From Chaenocephalus aceratus (taxonomy: Eukaryota; Chordata; Actinopteri; Perciformes; Channichthyidae), in assembly GCA_023974075.1 (NCBI GenBank), contig JAMFTG010000211.1, forward strand, positions 106,001 through 170,000: DNA of 64,000 bases, given 5' to 3'. The position numbers and the translations under genes are program-made. Positions 42,646-54,740 of this stretch are shown one piece after another; the stretch's first letter is position 1; every line of letters begins with the position of its first letter. The notes under the pieces are model-generated. The model saw nothing but the letters and a program-made list of their open reading frames with translations, was not told the origin of the DNA and ran no database searches.

Positions 42646-45600
42646 CAACCCAGTCTCATAAAAAAACGTGTAATAACTACGTTGGTCCACAACGTAGGAC
42701 GTAGTATTTCTACAAAAACGCCTCTGAAATTGTAAGATACCTACGTTTTTTTTCCACCATTCATTCCAATGGCTATGTCACGTGATCTTCACATTTCTCC
42801 CCTGCAGAAAAAAAAAACATGGCCAACATTCGTTTTATTCTCGGTGGAAAATGCCTATTTTAAGGTTAGTTTGACGATTAAAATGCCCTTTGATGTCATT
42901 TGATGCGAGAAATATGAGTTGTTATTTCAGATTATGTGTGCAGTGGATGTACATGATCTTTAGTTTGCTAGTTTTACGAAGATTACTTGTGTCTATACAA
43001 CGTTTTCATTGTTACCAAGGTGGTTGCTAGGGACGCTGCTATCGATATTATTTATGTTGTTGGGTAAAATGGTGTTATCTTTATTGCTACCCCCCCCTTC
43101 CCCGTCAATGTATAGTGTTGGTCCACAGTGCCAACGTATTAGTTTAACAAAATCCGCATCTAAAATGGTGGCATAGTGTGGTGCCGAGAGATGGGAGTCA
43201 GAGGCGGGGTATCAAAGGTACAAGCTAGACTTTATTTAGCATCTCAAAACACATGTAAACAGCTTCATGCCCGGGAAGCGAAGACCGGCGGAGACAGGAA
43301 GTCCGGCTCACTAAAATGTCCGTGCAGAACAATACCCTAACCCATAGATCCGTGGGTGAATAATGTCAATCACCACAATAGATACGTTATTTTCCCCTGT
43401 GCAATTCTCCATTTACTCAACAATAACACATAATTATCCTTGTGTTTATTATTTATTTGTTTGATTAATAAACACAAGTTGGAGTCCGTCAGGACCGAGA
43501 GTCGGAGCAGCTCATTTGCTTTACAGAATATTACACCCGGAAGTAAGTATTCTCTCCTCTTCGCTTGACAGACCCCGTGATAGTCCTCAAGCTCTGTGAT
43601 TGGAGAGTGTGCAGAGCGTCGAACAGCACTTGAAATGGGATGGAACCACGGCAGACTGTCCAAAACTGGATTTGAACGGGTCCACCCTCCCGTCCCCCCC
43701 ACCCCATCCCCATCCCCAGAACTACACATGCTGGCTATTGTGTGTTTCGCAACATGTTTTCTATCTATGGCTCGTCTCTACTGGGAGTTGTAGTTTTAAA
43801 AGACGTTTTCATATTTCCCATAATAAGAAGTTGCCAGTATTAAACTGAGTACATCCCTGGAGGTTTAGGGGATAGGAAACACTCAAATTTAAAACATATA
43901 ATTAATAAATGGGTGAAAATTGCTTTGCCCATAATGGGCAGCATTAATATATACCCACACGACAGCTAAGGTCAAAGAGCTTTATTTAACAGCTGGTCTT
44001 ATGTCTGTGACCCCTCCTCTTGTTCACTGATGAGCCTGAAACATGCACTTGTCAAGGTTCAGAGGCACATTTTGCAAATATGGCAGTAGCCATCGATCAT
44101 CTTAAGATAAGATATACTTTATTGATCCCAAGTTGGAAACATTTGCGTTACATCAGCATGTGTATAGTTGTAAATATGCAGTGGTGTTTATTTGTAAATC
44201 ATTTAGTATAATCACACAAATTCTGTGTTTTATATTTAATAATTCTGTGTTTTTTTATTTATTGATTGTTCAATACCTGACAAGGTCGGAGATGAAAAAC
44301 TTTGGTCACAGGTTCCTCAACAGTGCATTACAAGACATCTTTCAATATGTGTACCTCCACCATTAAACTGTCGTATTCTGCACATTTCTTATACTATCAC
44401 ATACATCTTATAAGAGTATAATACATATGTATAATATCAGTTAAAATGAGTGCTTCAACATAGTTAACATTGCTGGAGGTATGCACAAATATTGATAGAT
44501 GTCTTGTAATGCAATGTTGAGGAACCTGCGACCCAAGTTTTTCATTCATTGCATAACTACACCACAGTTGTGTAGGCCTATATGATATGTCAATAAACCT
44601 TAGAAAATCTTGAAATCTTGAAAGGGATGTGCAAAATAGTCATTATATACAGTCTTTAATTAACTATTAGTAGAGAATAACGAGTAATGAACATACTTGA
44701 TAGGGATCCTATTAATATCTAATAATAAAAATAATGAAATTCAATAACATGCTTTAACCACTAGGTGTCCCTTTATATCAGCTGTGCACCTTTATGGTGT
44801 AAATACAGCCTATCTACCAATTGGATCAAATATAAAAGTCCGCCGAATTAGTGTTGATACTGCAAGGAGACGGCTTGTGTGAAAAGAAATGTAAGATGTT
44901 GTTTAATTGTTGATATATTTATGATCCACGTCACGTTTCCAGTGTTGGCGGCAGTTCCTCATGTTTGTCTAGAAGTCTTCTCATCAGGGCTCTATAAATA
45001 CAGAACTACGGCAGATATGTAATATGTAATGCAGCCGAACCGTGTATTACAATGCCGTTATGTGATGACTTTCAAAGAGAAAAGCAAGCACACTCAGAAT
45101 AAAGTGTTTTCGGTCTGTTTCCGGTATTTGTTAATGACGATGTGCTGTGAGATGTGAGACTGGAATTGTACAGGGGAAAATAACGTTTCTGCACCATTTT
45201 AGATGCGGATTTTGTTAAACTAATACGTTTGCGCTGTGGACCAACACTATACTTTGACGGGGAAGGGGGTAGCAATAAAGATAACACCATTAAACAGTTA
45301 CACAACAGAAATAATATCGATAGCAGCGTCCCTAGCAACCACCTTGGTAACAATGAAAACGTTGTATAGACACCATTTCCTGAAGTAATCTTCGTAATAA
45401 CCATAGACTGTATATAGGTAATAACTAGCAAACTAAAGATCAGTACATCCACTGCACACATAATCTGAAATAACAACTCATATTTCTCGCATCAAATGAC
45501 ATCAAAACGCATTTTAATGGCCAAAGTAACTTTAAAATAGGCATTTTACACCGAGAATAAAACGAAGTTCGGCCATGTTTTTTTTTTTCTGCAGGGAGAA

Positions 45601-45751
45601 ATGTGAAGATCACGTGACATAGACGCCAGCCATTGGAATGAATGGGGGGGAAAACGTAGGGATCTTACAATTTCAGAGGCGTTTTGTAGAAATACTATTC
45701 CTACGTTGTGGACCAACATAGTTATTACACGTTTTTTTTGAGACTGGGTTG
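42646..45751. mobile_element. Long-inverted-repeat element A
   Basis: The ends CAACCCAGTCTCA and TGAGACTGGGTTG are the tips of inverted arms of ~525 bp (42646-43170) and ~560 bp (45192-45751). The flanks GTTCACG (42639-42645) and GTTCACC (45752-45758) look like a 7-bp TSD with one change. The core (about 43570-45170) is noncoding, shared with element B, and includes a 'agataagatatactttattg' LINE tail and an internal foldback (44290-44360 against 44470-44548). Confidence 0.75.
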
Positions 45752-46079
45752 GTTCACCTGATCAGATCTGAGATAAAAAATCTCTCAAAAGCGCCGTTTT
45801 AGCTACAATAACTACAGAACAATTATACAGAGTAGAATAAATGAAATAGAGAAGTCTAATTAAACAAGAATTACTTACAGTGGTTGCTGCGTCTCAATAG
45901 GTATTGTCGCCACCCAGTCAAGATGCACACTGATTTCTTCAGTTTTTGAATCCGCTATTTGAATGCTTTTTAGCTGGAAGATGACTACTTCACGCTTGTT
46001 TACACTTCACGCAATCAGCTGAGAGGCCCTGCCTATTTTAATGCAGGCTTGATTGCCTACTGAGCCCTGTGTAACAGGT

Positions 46080-48835
46080 CAACACACTCTCACTCCCTAA
46101 GCGTCCAATAGCGACGTTTGGTCAGTGTCCGTGGCGTCCAATTGTGACGCTCCTAGGCTCCTTCAGCGTCATAAAGGGACGCAAAAAGCATTCAACTTAT
46201 TGCAATGTATTCCCATCTGCGTCGGGATTTGACGCTCATGGAAGCACGGCATTCGGTTTATGTCGGCTGCCCTTAAAGGTAATGTGAGCGTCCATTCCAG
46301 GAGTAAAGGATGGCAAGAAGCCTACACTACCCATAATCCCCAGCTATCGTTTGGACTACACCATGTGCTCTTGACAAACCCCGTGATAGTCCTCAAGCTC
46401 TGTGATTGGAGAGTGTGCTCCGAGGGTTAAGCCGATTCTCGAACAGCACTTGAAATGGGATGGAACCACGGCAGACTGTCCACAACTGGATTTGAACGGG
46501 TCCACGCGTCCCCCCTCCCCCACCCCGTCCCCAGAACTACACTACACATGCTGGCTATTCTGTTTTGCAACATGTTCTCTATGGCACGTCTCTACTGGGA
46601 GTTGTAGTTTTAAAAGACGTTTTCATATTTCCCATAATAAGAAGTTGCCAGTATTAAACTGTGTACATCCCTGGAGGTTTAGGGGACAGGAAACACTCAC
46701 ATTTAAAACATATAATTAATAAATGGGTGAAAATTGCTTGTGCCCATTATGGGCAGTATTAATATATATACCCACATGCCAGCTAAGGTCAGAAGAGCTT
46801 TATTTAACAGCTGGTCTTATGTGTGTGACCCTGTGATAACATTACATTACATTAATTGATAAGCCTGAAACATGCACTTGTCAAGGTTCAGAGGCACATT
46901 TTGCAAATATGGCAGTAGCCATCGATCAGCTCAAGATAAGATATACTTTATTGATCCCAAGTTGGAACATTTGCGTTACATCAGCATGTGTAACAGTTAA
47001 ATATGCAGTTGTGTTTATTGAAAATCATTTAGTATAATCACATAAATTCTGTGTTTTTATATCAACAATTCTGTGTTCTTTATTTATTGATTGTTCAATA
47101 CCTGACAAGGCCGGAGATGAATATCTACATACATCTTATAGGAGTGTAATACATTATGTATAATATCAGTTAAAATAAGTGCTTCAACATAGTTAAAATT
47201 GCTGGAGGTATGCACAAATATTGATAGATGTCTTGTAATGCACTATTGAGGAACCTGCAACCCAAGTTTTTCATTCAGTGCAGAACTACACCACAGTTGT
47301 GTAGGCCTATATGATATGTCAATAAACCTTAGAAAATCTTGAAATCTTGAAAGGGATGTGCAAAATAGTCATTACATACAGTCTTTAATTAACAATTAGT
47401 AGAGAATAACGAGTAATGAATATACTTTATAGGGATCGTATTAATATCTAATAATAAAAATATTGAAATTCAATAACATGCTTTAACCACCAGGTGTCCC
47501 TTTATATCAGCTGTGCACCTTTATGGTGTAAATACAGCCTATCTACCAATTGGATCAAATATAAAAGTGAGCCGAATTAGTGTTGATACTGCAAGGAGAC
47601 GTATTGTGTGAAAGAAATGTAAGATGTTGTTTAATGGCTGATATATTTATGATCCACGTCACGTTTTCAGTTCCTCATGTTTGTCTTCTCATCAGGGCTC
47701 TATAAATACAGAACTACGGCAGATATGTAATATGTAATGCAGCCGAACCGTGTATTACATGCCGTTATGTGATGACTTTCAAAGAGAAAAGCAAGCACAC
47801 TCGGAATAAGGTATTATTATATTTTGGTCTGTTTCCGGTATTTGTTAATGACGATGTGCTCTGAGATGTGAGACTGGAATTGCACAGGGGGGAAATAACG
47901 TAGGCTATCTTTAGATGCGGATTTTGTTAAACTAATATGTTTAGGCTTGGACCAACACTATACATTGACGGGGAAGGGGTAGCAATAAAGATAACACCAT
48001 TAAACAGTTACACAACATAAACAGAAATAATATCGATGCAGCGTCCCTAGCAATCACCTTGGTAACAATGAAAACGTCGCGATTTCCTGAAGTAATCTTC
48101 GTAATAACTAGCAAACTAAAGATCATGTACATCCACTGCACACATAATCAGAATAACAACTCTCATATTTCTCGCATCAAATGACATCAAAACGCATTTT
48201 AATGGCCAAACTAACTTTAAAATAGGCATTTTCTACCGAGAATAAAACGAATTTCGGCCATGTTTCTTTTTCTGCAGGAGAAATTTGAAGATCACGTGAC
48301 ATAGACGCCAGCCATCGGAATGAATGGTGAAAAAAACGGGGTTTGTCAAACAGAGCACATGGTGTAGGCCAAACGATAGCTGGGGATTCTGGGTAGTGTA
48401 GTGTCTTCTGCCATCCTTTACTCAGAAAACATATTTGTTTCTCCGAATCGAAGGGGAAAAATACAAAAGCATTGCACACAATTTAAACCAATCAATGTTG
48501 TGTAATTAACAAGGATAATCTGGTGTTTTTTAGTCGATGAGTAGTGCAGATATCACTGTAAAATCAATCGACAGTAAGAGGAGTACTTACTTCCGGGTGT
48601 AAATTCTCCGTTATCAAATGGGAATGGATGCTCACATTGCTTTAAGGGCAGCCGGCATAAACGAATGCCTGCTTCCATGAGCGTCAAATCCCGACGCAGA
48701 TGGGAATACATTGCAATCAGTTGAAAGCTATTTGCGTCCCTTTATGACGCTGAAGGAGCCTAGGAGCGTCACAATGGACGCCACGGACACTGACCAAACG
48801 TCGCTATTGGACGCTTAGGGAGTGAGAGTGTGTTG
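46080..48835. mobile_element. Long-inverted-repeat element B
   Basis: The ends CAACACACTCTCACTCCC and the exact inverse GGGAGTGAGAGTGTGTTG lie at the tips of ~220-bp arms (46080-46300 and 48620-48835). A second inverted block flanks the core (46316-46400 against 48334-48430). AACAGGT at 46073-46079 and 48836-48842 is a perfect 7-bp TSD. The core is homologous to element A, but the termini are unrelated in sequence. No transposase. Confidence 0.75.
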
Positions 48836-48849
48836 AACAGGTTCACGTG

Positions 48850-48934
48850 ATCATGTGTCTTCCTGGTCGAATGTACTTATTGTAAGTCGCTTTGGATAAA
48901 AGCGTCAGCTAAATGCAATGTAATGTAATGTAAT
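48850..48934 (+). repeat. LINE 3'-tail insertion inside a monomer
   Basis: 'tgtcttcctggtcgaatgta' through the terminal (TGTAA)n is the plus-strand form of the LINE tail that ends at 34059. ATCA flanks both sides. The same insertion is present in the units starting at 49369 and 49779 but not in those at 42313 and 45752. Confidence 0.75.
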
Positions 48935-49016
48935 CAGATCTGAGATTTAAAATCTCTCAAAAGCGCCATTTTAGCTACAAATAACTACAGAACAATTATA
49001 CAGAGTAGAATAAATC

Positions 49017-49136
49017 AATCAATGAATGTTTATTTATATAGCCCAATATCACACATGTTACATTTGTCTCAGTGGTCTTCACAGTGTGTACAGAAAATCA
49101 GTATGACAATACGACACCCTCTGAATAAATGAAAAA
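49017..49136. repeat. Short interspersed repeat in a monomer
   Basis: 'gaatgtttatttatatagcc' through 'tacgacaccctctgaataaa' is a common fish interspersed fragment. It interrupts one monomer at the sequence AGTAGAATAAAT, which is partly duplicated (ATAAAT) on its far side. Confidence 0.6.
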
Positions 49137-50170
49137 GAGAAGTCTAATTAAACAAGAATATTACTTACAGTGGTTGCTGCGTCAAGAGGTATTGTCGCCA
49201 CCCGGTCAAGATGCCACACTGACTTCTTCAGTTTTGAATCCGCTATTGAATGCTTTTTTAGCTGGAAGATGACTACTTCACGCTGTTGTACACTTCACGC
49301 AATCAGCTGAGAGGCCCTGCCTATTTTAATGCAGGCTTGATTGCCTACTGAGCCCTGTGTAACAGGTTCACGTGATCATGTGTCTTCCTGGTCGAATGTA
49401 CTTATTGTAAGTCGCTTTGGATAAAAGCGTCAGCTAAATGCAATGTAATGTAATGTAATCAGATCTGAGATTTAAAATCTCTCAAAAGCGCAGTTTTAGC
49501 TACAATAACTACAGAACAATTATACAGAGTAGAATAAATGAAATAGAGAAGTCTAATTAAACAAGAATATTACTTACAGTGGTTGCTGCGTCAATAGGTA
49601 TTGTCGCCACCCGGTCAAGATGCACACTGACTTCTTCAGTTTTTGAATCCGCTATTTGAATGCTTTTTTAGCTGGAAGATGACTACTTCACACTGTTGTA
49701 CACTTCACGCAATCAGCTGAGAGGCCCTGCCTATTTTAATGCAGGCTTGATTGCCTACTGAGCCCTGTGTAACAGGTTCACGTGATCATGTGTCTTCCTG
49801 GTCGAATGTACTTATTGTAAGTCGCTTTGGATAAAAGCGTCAGCTAAATGCAATGTAATGTAATGTAATCAGATCTGAGATTTAAAATCTCTCAAAAGCG
49901 CAGTTTTAGCTACAATAACTACAGAACAATTATACAGAGTAGAATAAATGAAATAGAGAAGTCTAATTAAACAAGAATATTACTTACAGTGGTTGCTGCG
50001 TCAATAGGTATTGTCGCCACCCGGTCAAGATGCACACTGACTTCTTCAGTTTTTGAATCCGCTATTTGAATGCTTTTTTAGCTGGAAGATGACTACTTCA
50101 CGCTGTTGTACACTTCACGCAATCAGCTGAGAGGCCCTGCCTATTTGAATGCAGGCTTGATTGCCTACTC

Positions 50171-50263
50171 GCTTTTGTGAATAAAGCTCGCCTTTTGTTC
50201 CATTTTGAAACCTGCGTCCCTCCTCATTCTACATTTGGGTCCTATTTTCCCCCAACCCTGACA
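50171..50263 (+). repeat. LTR end fragment (element 3 type)
   Basis: It matches 28490-28580 ('tgtgaataaagctcgccttt', 'catttgggtcctatttt', 'ccccaaccctgaca'). It ends the monomer array on its 5' side. Confidence 0.75.
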
Positions 50264-50607
50264 ATGTCAGGTTTTTGGTGGATTTAATCAAGTCTTGGAT
50301 TGCAGAGTATGAATTTCCTCTTGCTATTTTCAGTTGATAAATACGTGTGTATAGTTTGTGAAGGCAGGAAGAAAGCTTCCGCGATCATCGTCTCCTCTGT
50401 TCCTCCAAACCTCTCCCCCTCCTGAAAAATTAAACTTAATCTCATACATTCATGGGATGTATGCAACAGTAAGACAGATAATGTAAGTGTGCACCACATG
50501 CACTATTTTTGTTTTTATAATGCAGTTATACTCCTGTTGTCTGCTGTGTTCAGACTCAAGTCATGTTTGTGATTTCACATTCAGGACATCCAGTGTCCTT
50601 TTTTTAA
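50264..50607. other. No gene recognised
   Basis: Short frames only. It ends in the T-rich sequence TTTTTTTAA that forms the left flank of element X. Confidence 0.4.
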
Positions 50608-50871
50608 CCTGTTAGACCCCAAGCCTGTTTTTGAGGTCTCAGGCTCGAAAATGACATTTCCAGAACAAATGACCATAACTAGGCTACACTTCTAAAAGGG
50701 GAAAATTAATAATCCTTTTTCTCAAAGACCTGTGAGTTGGATGTAGAAAAGTCAGAATCAATATAGATTTTTTTTATTTTAAAGAAAATTCAGATTGAAC
50801 ATAGTGAAAAACTGTAAATTATAGTGTCCGTCCAACATTTTTTTTTACTTATAGTGACCCTACCCTTGGAT

Positions 50872-52123
50872 CAGGGGTGCCCAACCAGTCGATCGCGTGG
50901 AAATTCCCAGTCGATCGCGAGATGTGTCTAAAAATAGAACAACAATATTCAGTTTTATCGTTAATGTCCTATAACATAATGTTCCTGTGCCAGAATAATG
51001 CACTTGAACGCATCAAAGCTTTGTGATTGGCTGGCGTGACCCCATGTGTTGGGGCGTGGCTGGTGGGCAGTGGGCACTAGTTTACTGACGTTGTCCGTGG
51101 CAACAGGAGTGACAGCAATTATGGCAGAAGCAAAAAAGCCCAAAATAAATAATTTTCACTCCGAGTGGGAGGATGATTACTTTTTTACCTATTCCAATCT
51201 GTCTCATCTGCAATGCGAGCGTGGCTTTACCGAAGAAGGGTAATTTAGGAGCGGCATTTCAAAACACAAACGCTACGAGACGGAATTCCCTCTTAATTCT
51301 GCCCTACGCTCCCAAAAGGGGAGGGGCCTGAAAGGACAGCTCAATGCACAGCAGTCCATTTTCACCAGGCCCAACAACAAGAGCAAGGCTGCTACCAGAG
51401 CATCTTATCGTGTCAGTCACGTTCTTGCGAAACACAAGTCTTTCAAAGACGGCGAAGTTGTGAAAGAAGCATTCCTGGAGGCTGCCGACGCGCTTTTTGG
51501 GAACAGTAAAAATAACAGTAGCATTTCAACAGGTTTTTGATAATAAAAACTCAAGTTAGATACCGTTATTAATCAGCTGTAATTTTTAGTTTGTTTGAAC
51601 GTATTTATCATAATTATTGTACAAAATGGTATAAGAATGCAAACATTAAGATCTGTTCTGTTTAAATTGATTATAGTCTATTATCAATTCAGGTTAAGAA
51701 ACTAGTGTTGCTTGCATCCTTACAATTTATACTTTTGTAGCAACACTATTTTTATATAATGGAAAAGAAAGAGTCTTTTCTTTTTTTCCTGTGTCATATG
51801 TGGCAGCACTGTTCAATGTTTCTTGAAAACATTACCCACTGTAGTGACGTGTGAATAAACTCCAACTCTGTATCAACAACACTGTTGTGTAATTTCAGTT
51901 AAATACTTGTATGTGTGTAGATTAGAAAGAGGTAAGATAAACGATCTGCAGTATTTTATGAAGTATTCTTCGTACAAAAGTCAGTTTTATACAAGGAGAA
52001 GTGTGTATTTACCTGGTAGTAGGCTGTCAGTAATGGCTACGCCTCTCTATTTGGACTGGTATATCTCGGCAGACTGGCAACTTTAAAAGTAGCTCTCTGT
52101 TCAAAAAAGGTTGGGCACCCCTG
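50872..52123 (+). mobile_element. hAT element in X, with 8-bp TSD
   Basis: The ends CAGGGGTGCCCAACC and GGTTGGGCACCCCTG are perfect inverses. The flanks CCTTGGAT at 50864-50871 and 52124-52131 are identical. At 1,252 bp it is too short to encode a full transposase. Confidence 0.9.
51121..51540 (+). pseudogene. N-terminal remnant of a GTF2IRD2-like hAT transposase
   Basis: A 140-codon frame with one stop (51241-51243) reads MAEAKKPKINNFHSEWEDDY, then HKRYETEFPLNSALR, and ASYRVSHVLAKHKSFKDGE with VKEAFLEAADALFGN. This is the start of the Charlie8/GTF2IRD2-like transposase group, including the broken BED-type zinc finger. The catalytic core and dimerisation domain are deleted. Confidence 0.65.
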
Positions 52124-52712
52124 CCTTGGATGATGGGTTTGTAGACTACAAGCTTTAGGAATCCAAAGTACAACATATAATAAGTACCCTGTATCAAGAT
52201 TGATGCAAAACAATTGACATTTGATCCTTTTAGAGAGGTTTAGCAAAACAAACTCCACCTCTGGGCCATTTGGGTGGAAATGGGCGTTTTTGCCATTTCT
52301 GGAACCCATTGGTCGATGCGTTAACCTCTGGTGGCTACCATTAGCAGCTAATTTCTCTTCTCCGATTTTTGCATAAAAATGGAATTATGGATTATCAATA
52401 CTTTTTTTTAAAGTGACAGACACATTGGATTAACCTATGGATTAACCTTCAGCCGCTTTTGTCTCGTTTTAATGCCATTGAACACAACTTTTGATCAGAA
52501 TAACAGCTAAGGTGAGCATATCTCCGTGTTTTGCTCCCTAAAGCTACGTTGTGTGTTGTCTGTATTTGCTTCCCCTGTCACGAGCAGTGTTGCTTTGTTA
52601 CGCGTTACTGTAACGCAACTACTTTTTTTGGTAACATTATGTGATGGAACTGAACCGAATCTCCCTGCGGATGTAATTTACAGGCGAAAACAGCGATGTC
52701 CTCTCACAGCAC

Positions 52713-54267
52713 CAGTGGCGGCTGGTGGAAAATATTTTTGGTGGGGCTGTTGATATAGTGAGTAAAAAAAAAATGTTTGGGGAGAAATGACCACTTAAAT
52801 TAGGACTTCTGGTGATGTAGCGCGGAGCTCGCTTTAATGCTGCGTTCAGACCGGATGCGATGCGAATATTCGCTTCGCTCTAAACGCTCCTATCGCATCG
52901 CTCGCTCGTCGCTCGAGTTTCACCGCGGCTGCCAGCTGTGTTTACTCGCATCATTCAAACAAGACGCGCTCGGGAGCTACAACTACAACAGAATGAACAT
53001 ATTTTACCGTGATTAAATTGTAATACACGTTTCTAAATGATGCCGACGTAACAACATACTGATACCGGTTAGTAAAAACCATGAATTAATGCTTTGACAA
53101 GTCTGCAGACAGACGGCAGGCGGAAAACCCTTTTAAAATGCGTGTTTTCTAAATGGAGCTTGGCTAAGCTAACGTTATATATGCTCCGACCGTCCACACT
53201 CACAACAACGGCCTATACAGACATAAATAAACCAGCGACTGTATTCTCCATGACACAGACAGTCTGTGGTTTGTACTTGTTTAACTTTTGTCTAGTTTCT
53301 GAACAGATCGTATCTGTCCCCGGCTGTTTGAAGAGCAAGCATGGGAAACAAAAGACAGCATTTACCTGTTTGCATCCAGCTAGCCATGCCTTTCTGGTGT
53401 ACCAGCTACGTGAGAAGCCTCATTGACACGTTTTTTCTTTTTCACGAGCTTGCTGCGATATATACAAATCGGGTTGGTCCGGTCCAAGGTCTTTAAGCAA
53501 CAGTTTATCTCCCAAACTTCTCCTTTCGAAAGGATTGGAGATTAGCTCTTGAACGGAATTGGGCGGGGACCGAGGTCCGGCGACTCCACCTGCACACGAA
53601 GCCATTCTCATCACCTTGGTCACTCACAAGTCTAAAAAATAACTCACGTCAACGCACGTAAGCAACGTGGGCGCCAACGTGGGCGCCAACGTGGGCGCCA
53701 ACGTGGGCGCCAACGTGGGCGCCAACGTGGGCGCCAACGTGGGCGCCAACGTGGGCGCCAACGTGGTCGCCAACGTGGGCGCCAACGTGGGCGCCAACGT
53801 GGGCGCCAACGTGGGCGCCAACGTGGGCGCCAACGTGAGCGCCCTCGTGACCAAAATATTTGATGCGCTGATTGGCCGAAATTATGTTTCGGCGGCACAG
53901 TTTAATATTGAGACTTTTGCAACGTGCTGGTTGCTGCTGTTTGGCTCGGGGGCTCCTTGCACGGCGCCCGGTAATGATAAACTAATGCCACGGGCAAGGC
54001 CAGGCAGGAAACATGTGACTTATCAGTAACTTTAGACATCGTAACACAATTTTAAACGAGATTTTATTGTAGATTATACATTTTACTGATACCAGTTGTA
54101 TGATATTTACCTTGTTCATTAAAAATAAAATATAAAATATATATATTTTTTAAATGGTTTTTTTTTAAATATATATTTTTAATTTAAATATTTCTTTAAT
54201 ATTTGTGTTTGTATGTGGGAAGAGGTGGGGCGGCGCCCCTAGCGCCCCTATGGGCCGGCCGCCACTG
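52713..54267. mobile_element. hAT nested inside the hAT at 52585
   Basis: The ends CAGTGGCGGCTGG and CCGGCCGCCACTG are inverse apart from the innermost bases. The TSD CACAGCAC is at 52705-52712 and 54268-54275. The 1,555-bp interior is noncoding and contains the 12-bp tandem repeat at 53662-53838. Confidence 0.9.
53662..53838. repeat. 12-bp tandem repeat GTGGGCGCCAAC, about 14 copies
   Basis: Almost perfect head-to-tail copies with a single G-to-T change near 53767. The unit contains the palindrome GGCGCC and two CpGs. It is open in several frames (VGAN on plus, APTL on minus), which is a by-product of the unit length. Confidence 0.95.
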
Positions 54268-54386
54268 CACAGCACCATGGAAAAGTGAAAGTAACCAGAG
54301 AGGAGTGATGATTGGTTAACACGGGGTAACATTTCAGGGTAAGCCAATCAGAGACAGAGTTGGGCGGGTCTTGCCTTATGGGGAAA

Positions 54387-54443
<57 letters not shown>

Positions 54444-54445
<2 letters not shown>

Positions 54446-54740
54446 GGCAGATGCAAGTATCAGCGAGAGCAGCAGCGCATTTGCAACTTGGAAATATAAC
54501 CACTATTTTCAATTTGTGGGGATAAAGGACGGATGCAAAAAATCTTACAGTAAAATGTAAACTGTGTCCAGGACAGAAAGCATTGTCCACATCGAAAAAC
54601 AGCAATGCCAATCTCCTGAAGCACCCTAAGTAATGTACATGGGGCTATACAACTAGTCGCCAAAGACCCCACCGTCTCAACCTCCGGCAGTGACCCAGAT
54701 GGAGCAACACCATCTAAACAGCCAAAAAACGATTTTTTTG
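54444..54740 (+). pseudogene. N-terminal remnant of a BED-finger hAT transposase
   Basis: MADASISESSSAFATWKYNHYFQFVG begins a frame that breaks after about 36 codons. The following sequence in other frames (KCKLCPGQ-like, then 'STSKNSNANLLKH'-like and 'VAKDPTVST') continues a BED zinc finger as in zinc-finger BED-domain transposases. The rest of the transposase is gone. Confidence 0.6.

Larger units (their letters stand above)
42215..50165 (-). repeat. Array of LINE-associated 5' monomers with insertions
   Basis: A unit of ~330 bp (or 410 bp when it carries an ~80-bp LINE tail) runs from CACGTGATCAGATCTGAG through 'tctctcaaaagcgc', 'tattgtcgccaccc' and 'gcaatcagctgagaggccc' to 'ctgtgtaacaggtt'. 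Units: a partial one ending near 42312; 42313-42645; 45752-46079; 48836-49368; 49369-49778; 49779-50165. The last two full starts are 410 bp apart. The array starts where the LINE 5' region ends, so it may be promoter monomers of that LINE (which runs leftward). Confidence 0.75.

Noticed and set aside
43370..45476. Minus-strand frames of 119 and 134 codons in element A
   Set aside because: No family resemblance; they lie in inverted arms and change between A and B, so coding is not supported.
42646..48835. Firm assignment of elements A and B to the Dada superfamily
   Set aside because: The 7-bp duplication is suggestive, but no transposase and no RNA-gene target is seen.
53667..54029. VGAN-repeat protein
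   Set aside because: Open frame produced by the 12-bp repeat; no start context, no conservation outside the array, and other frames are equally open.
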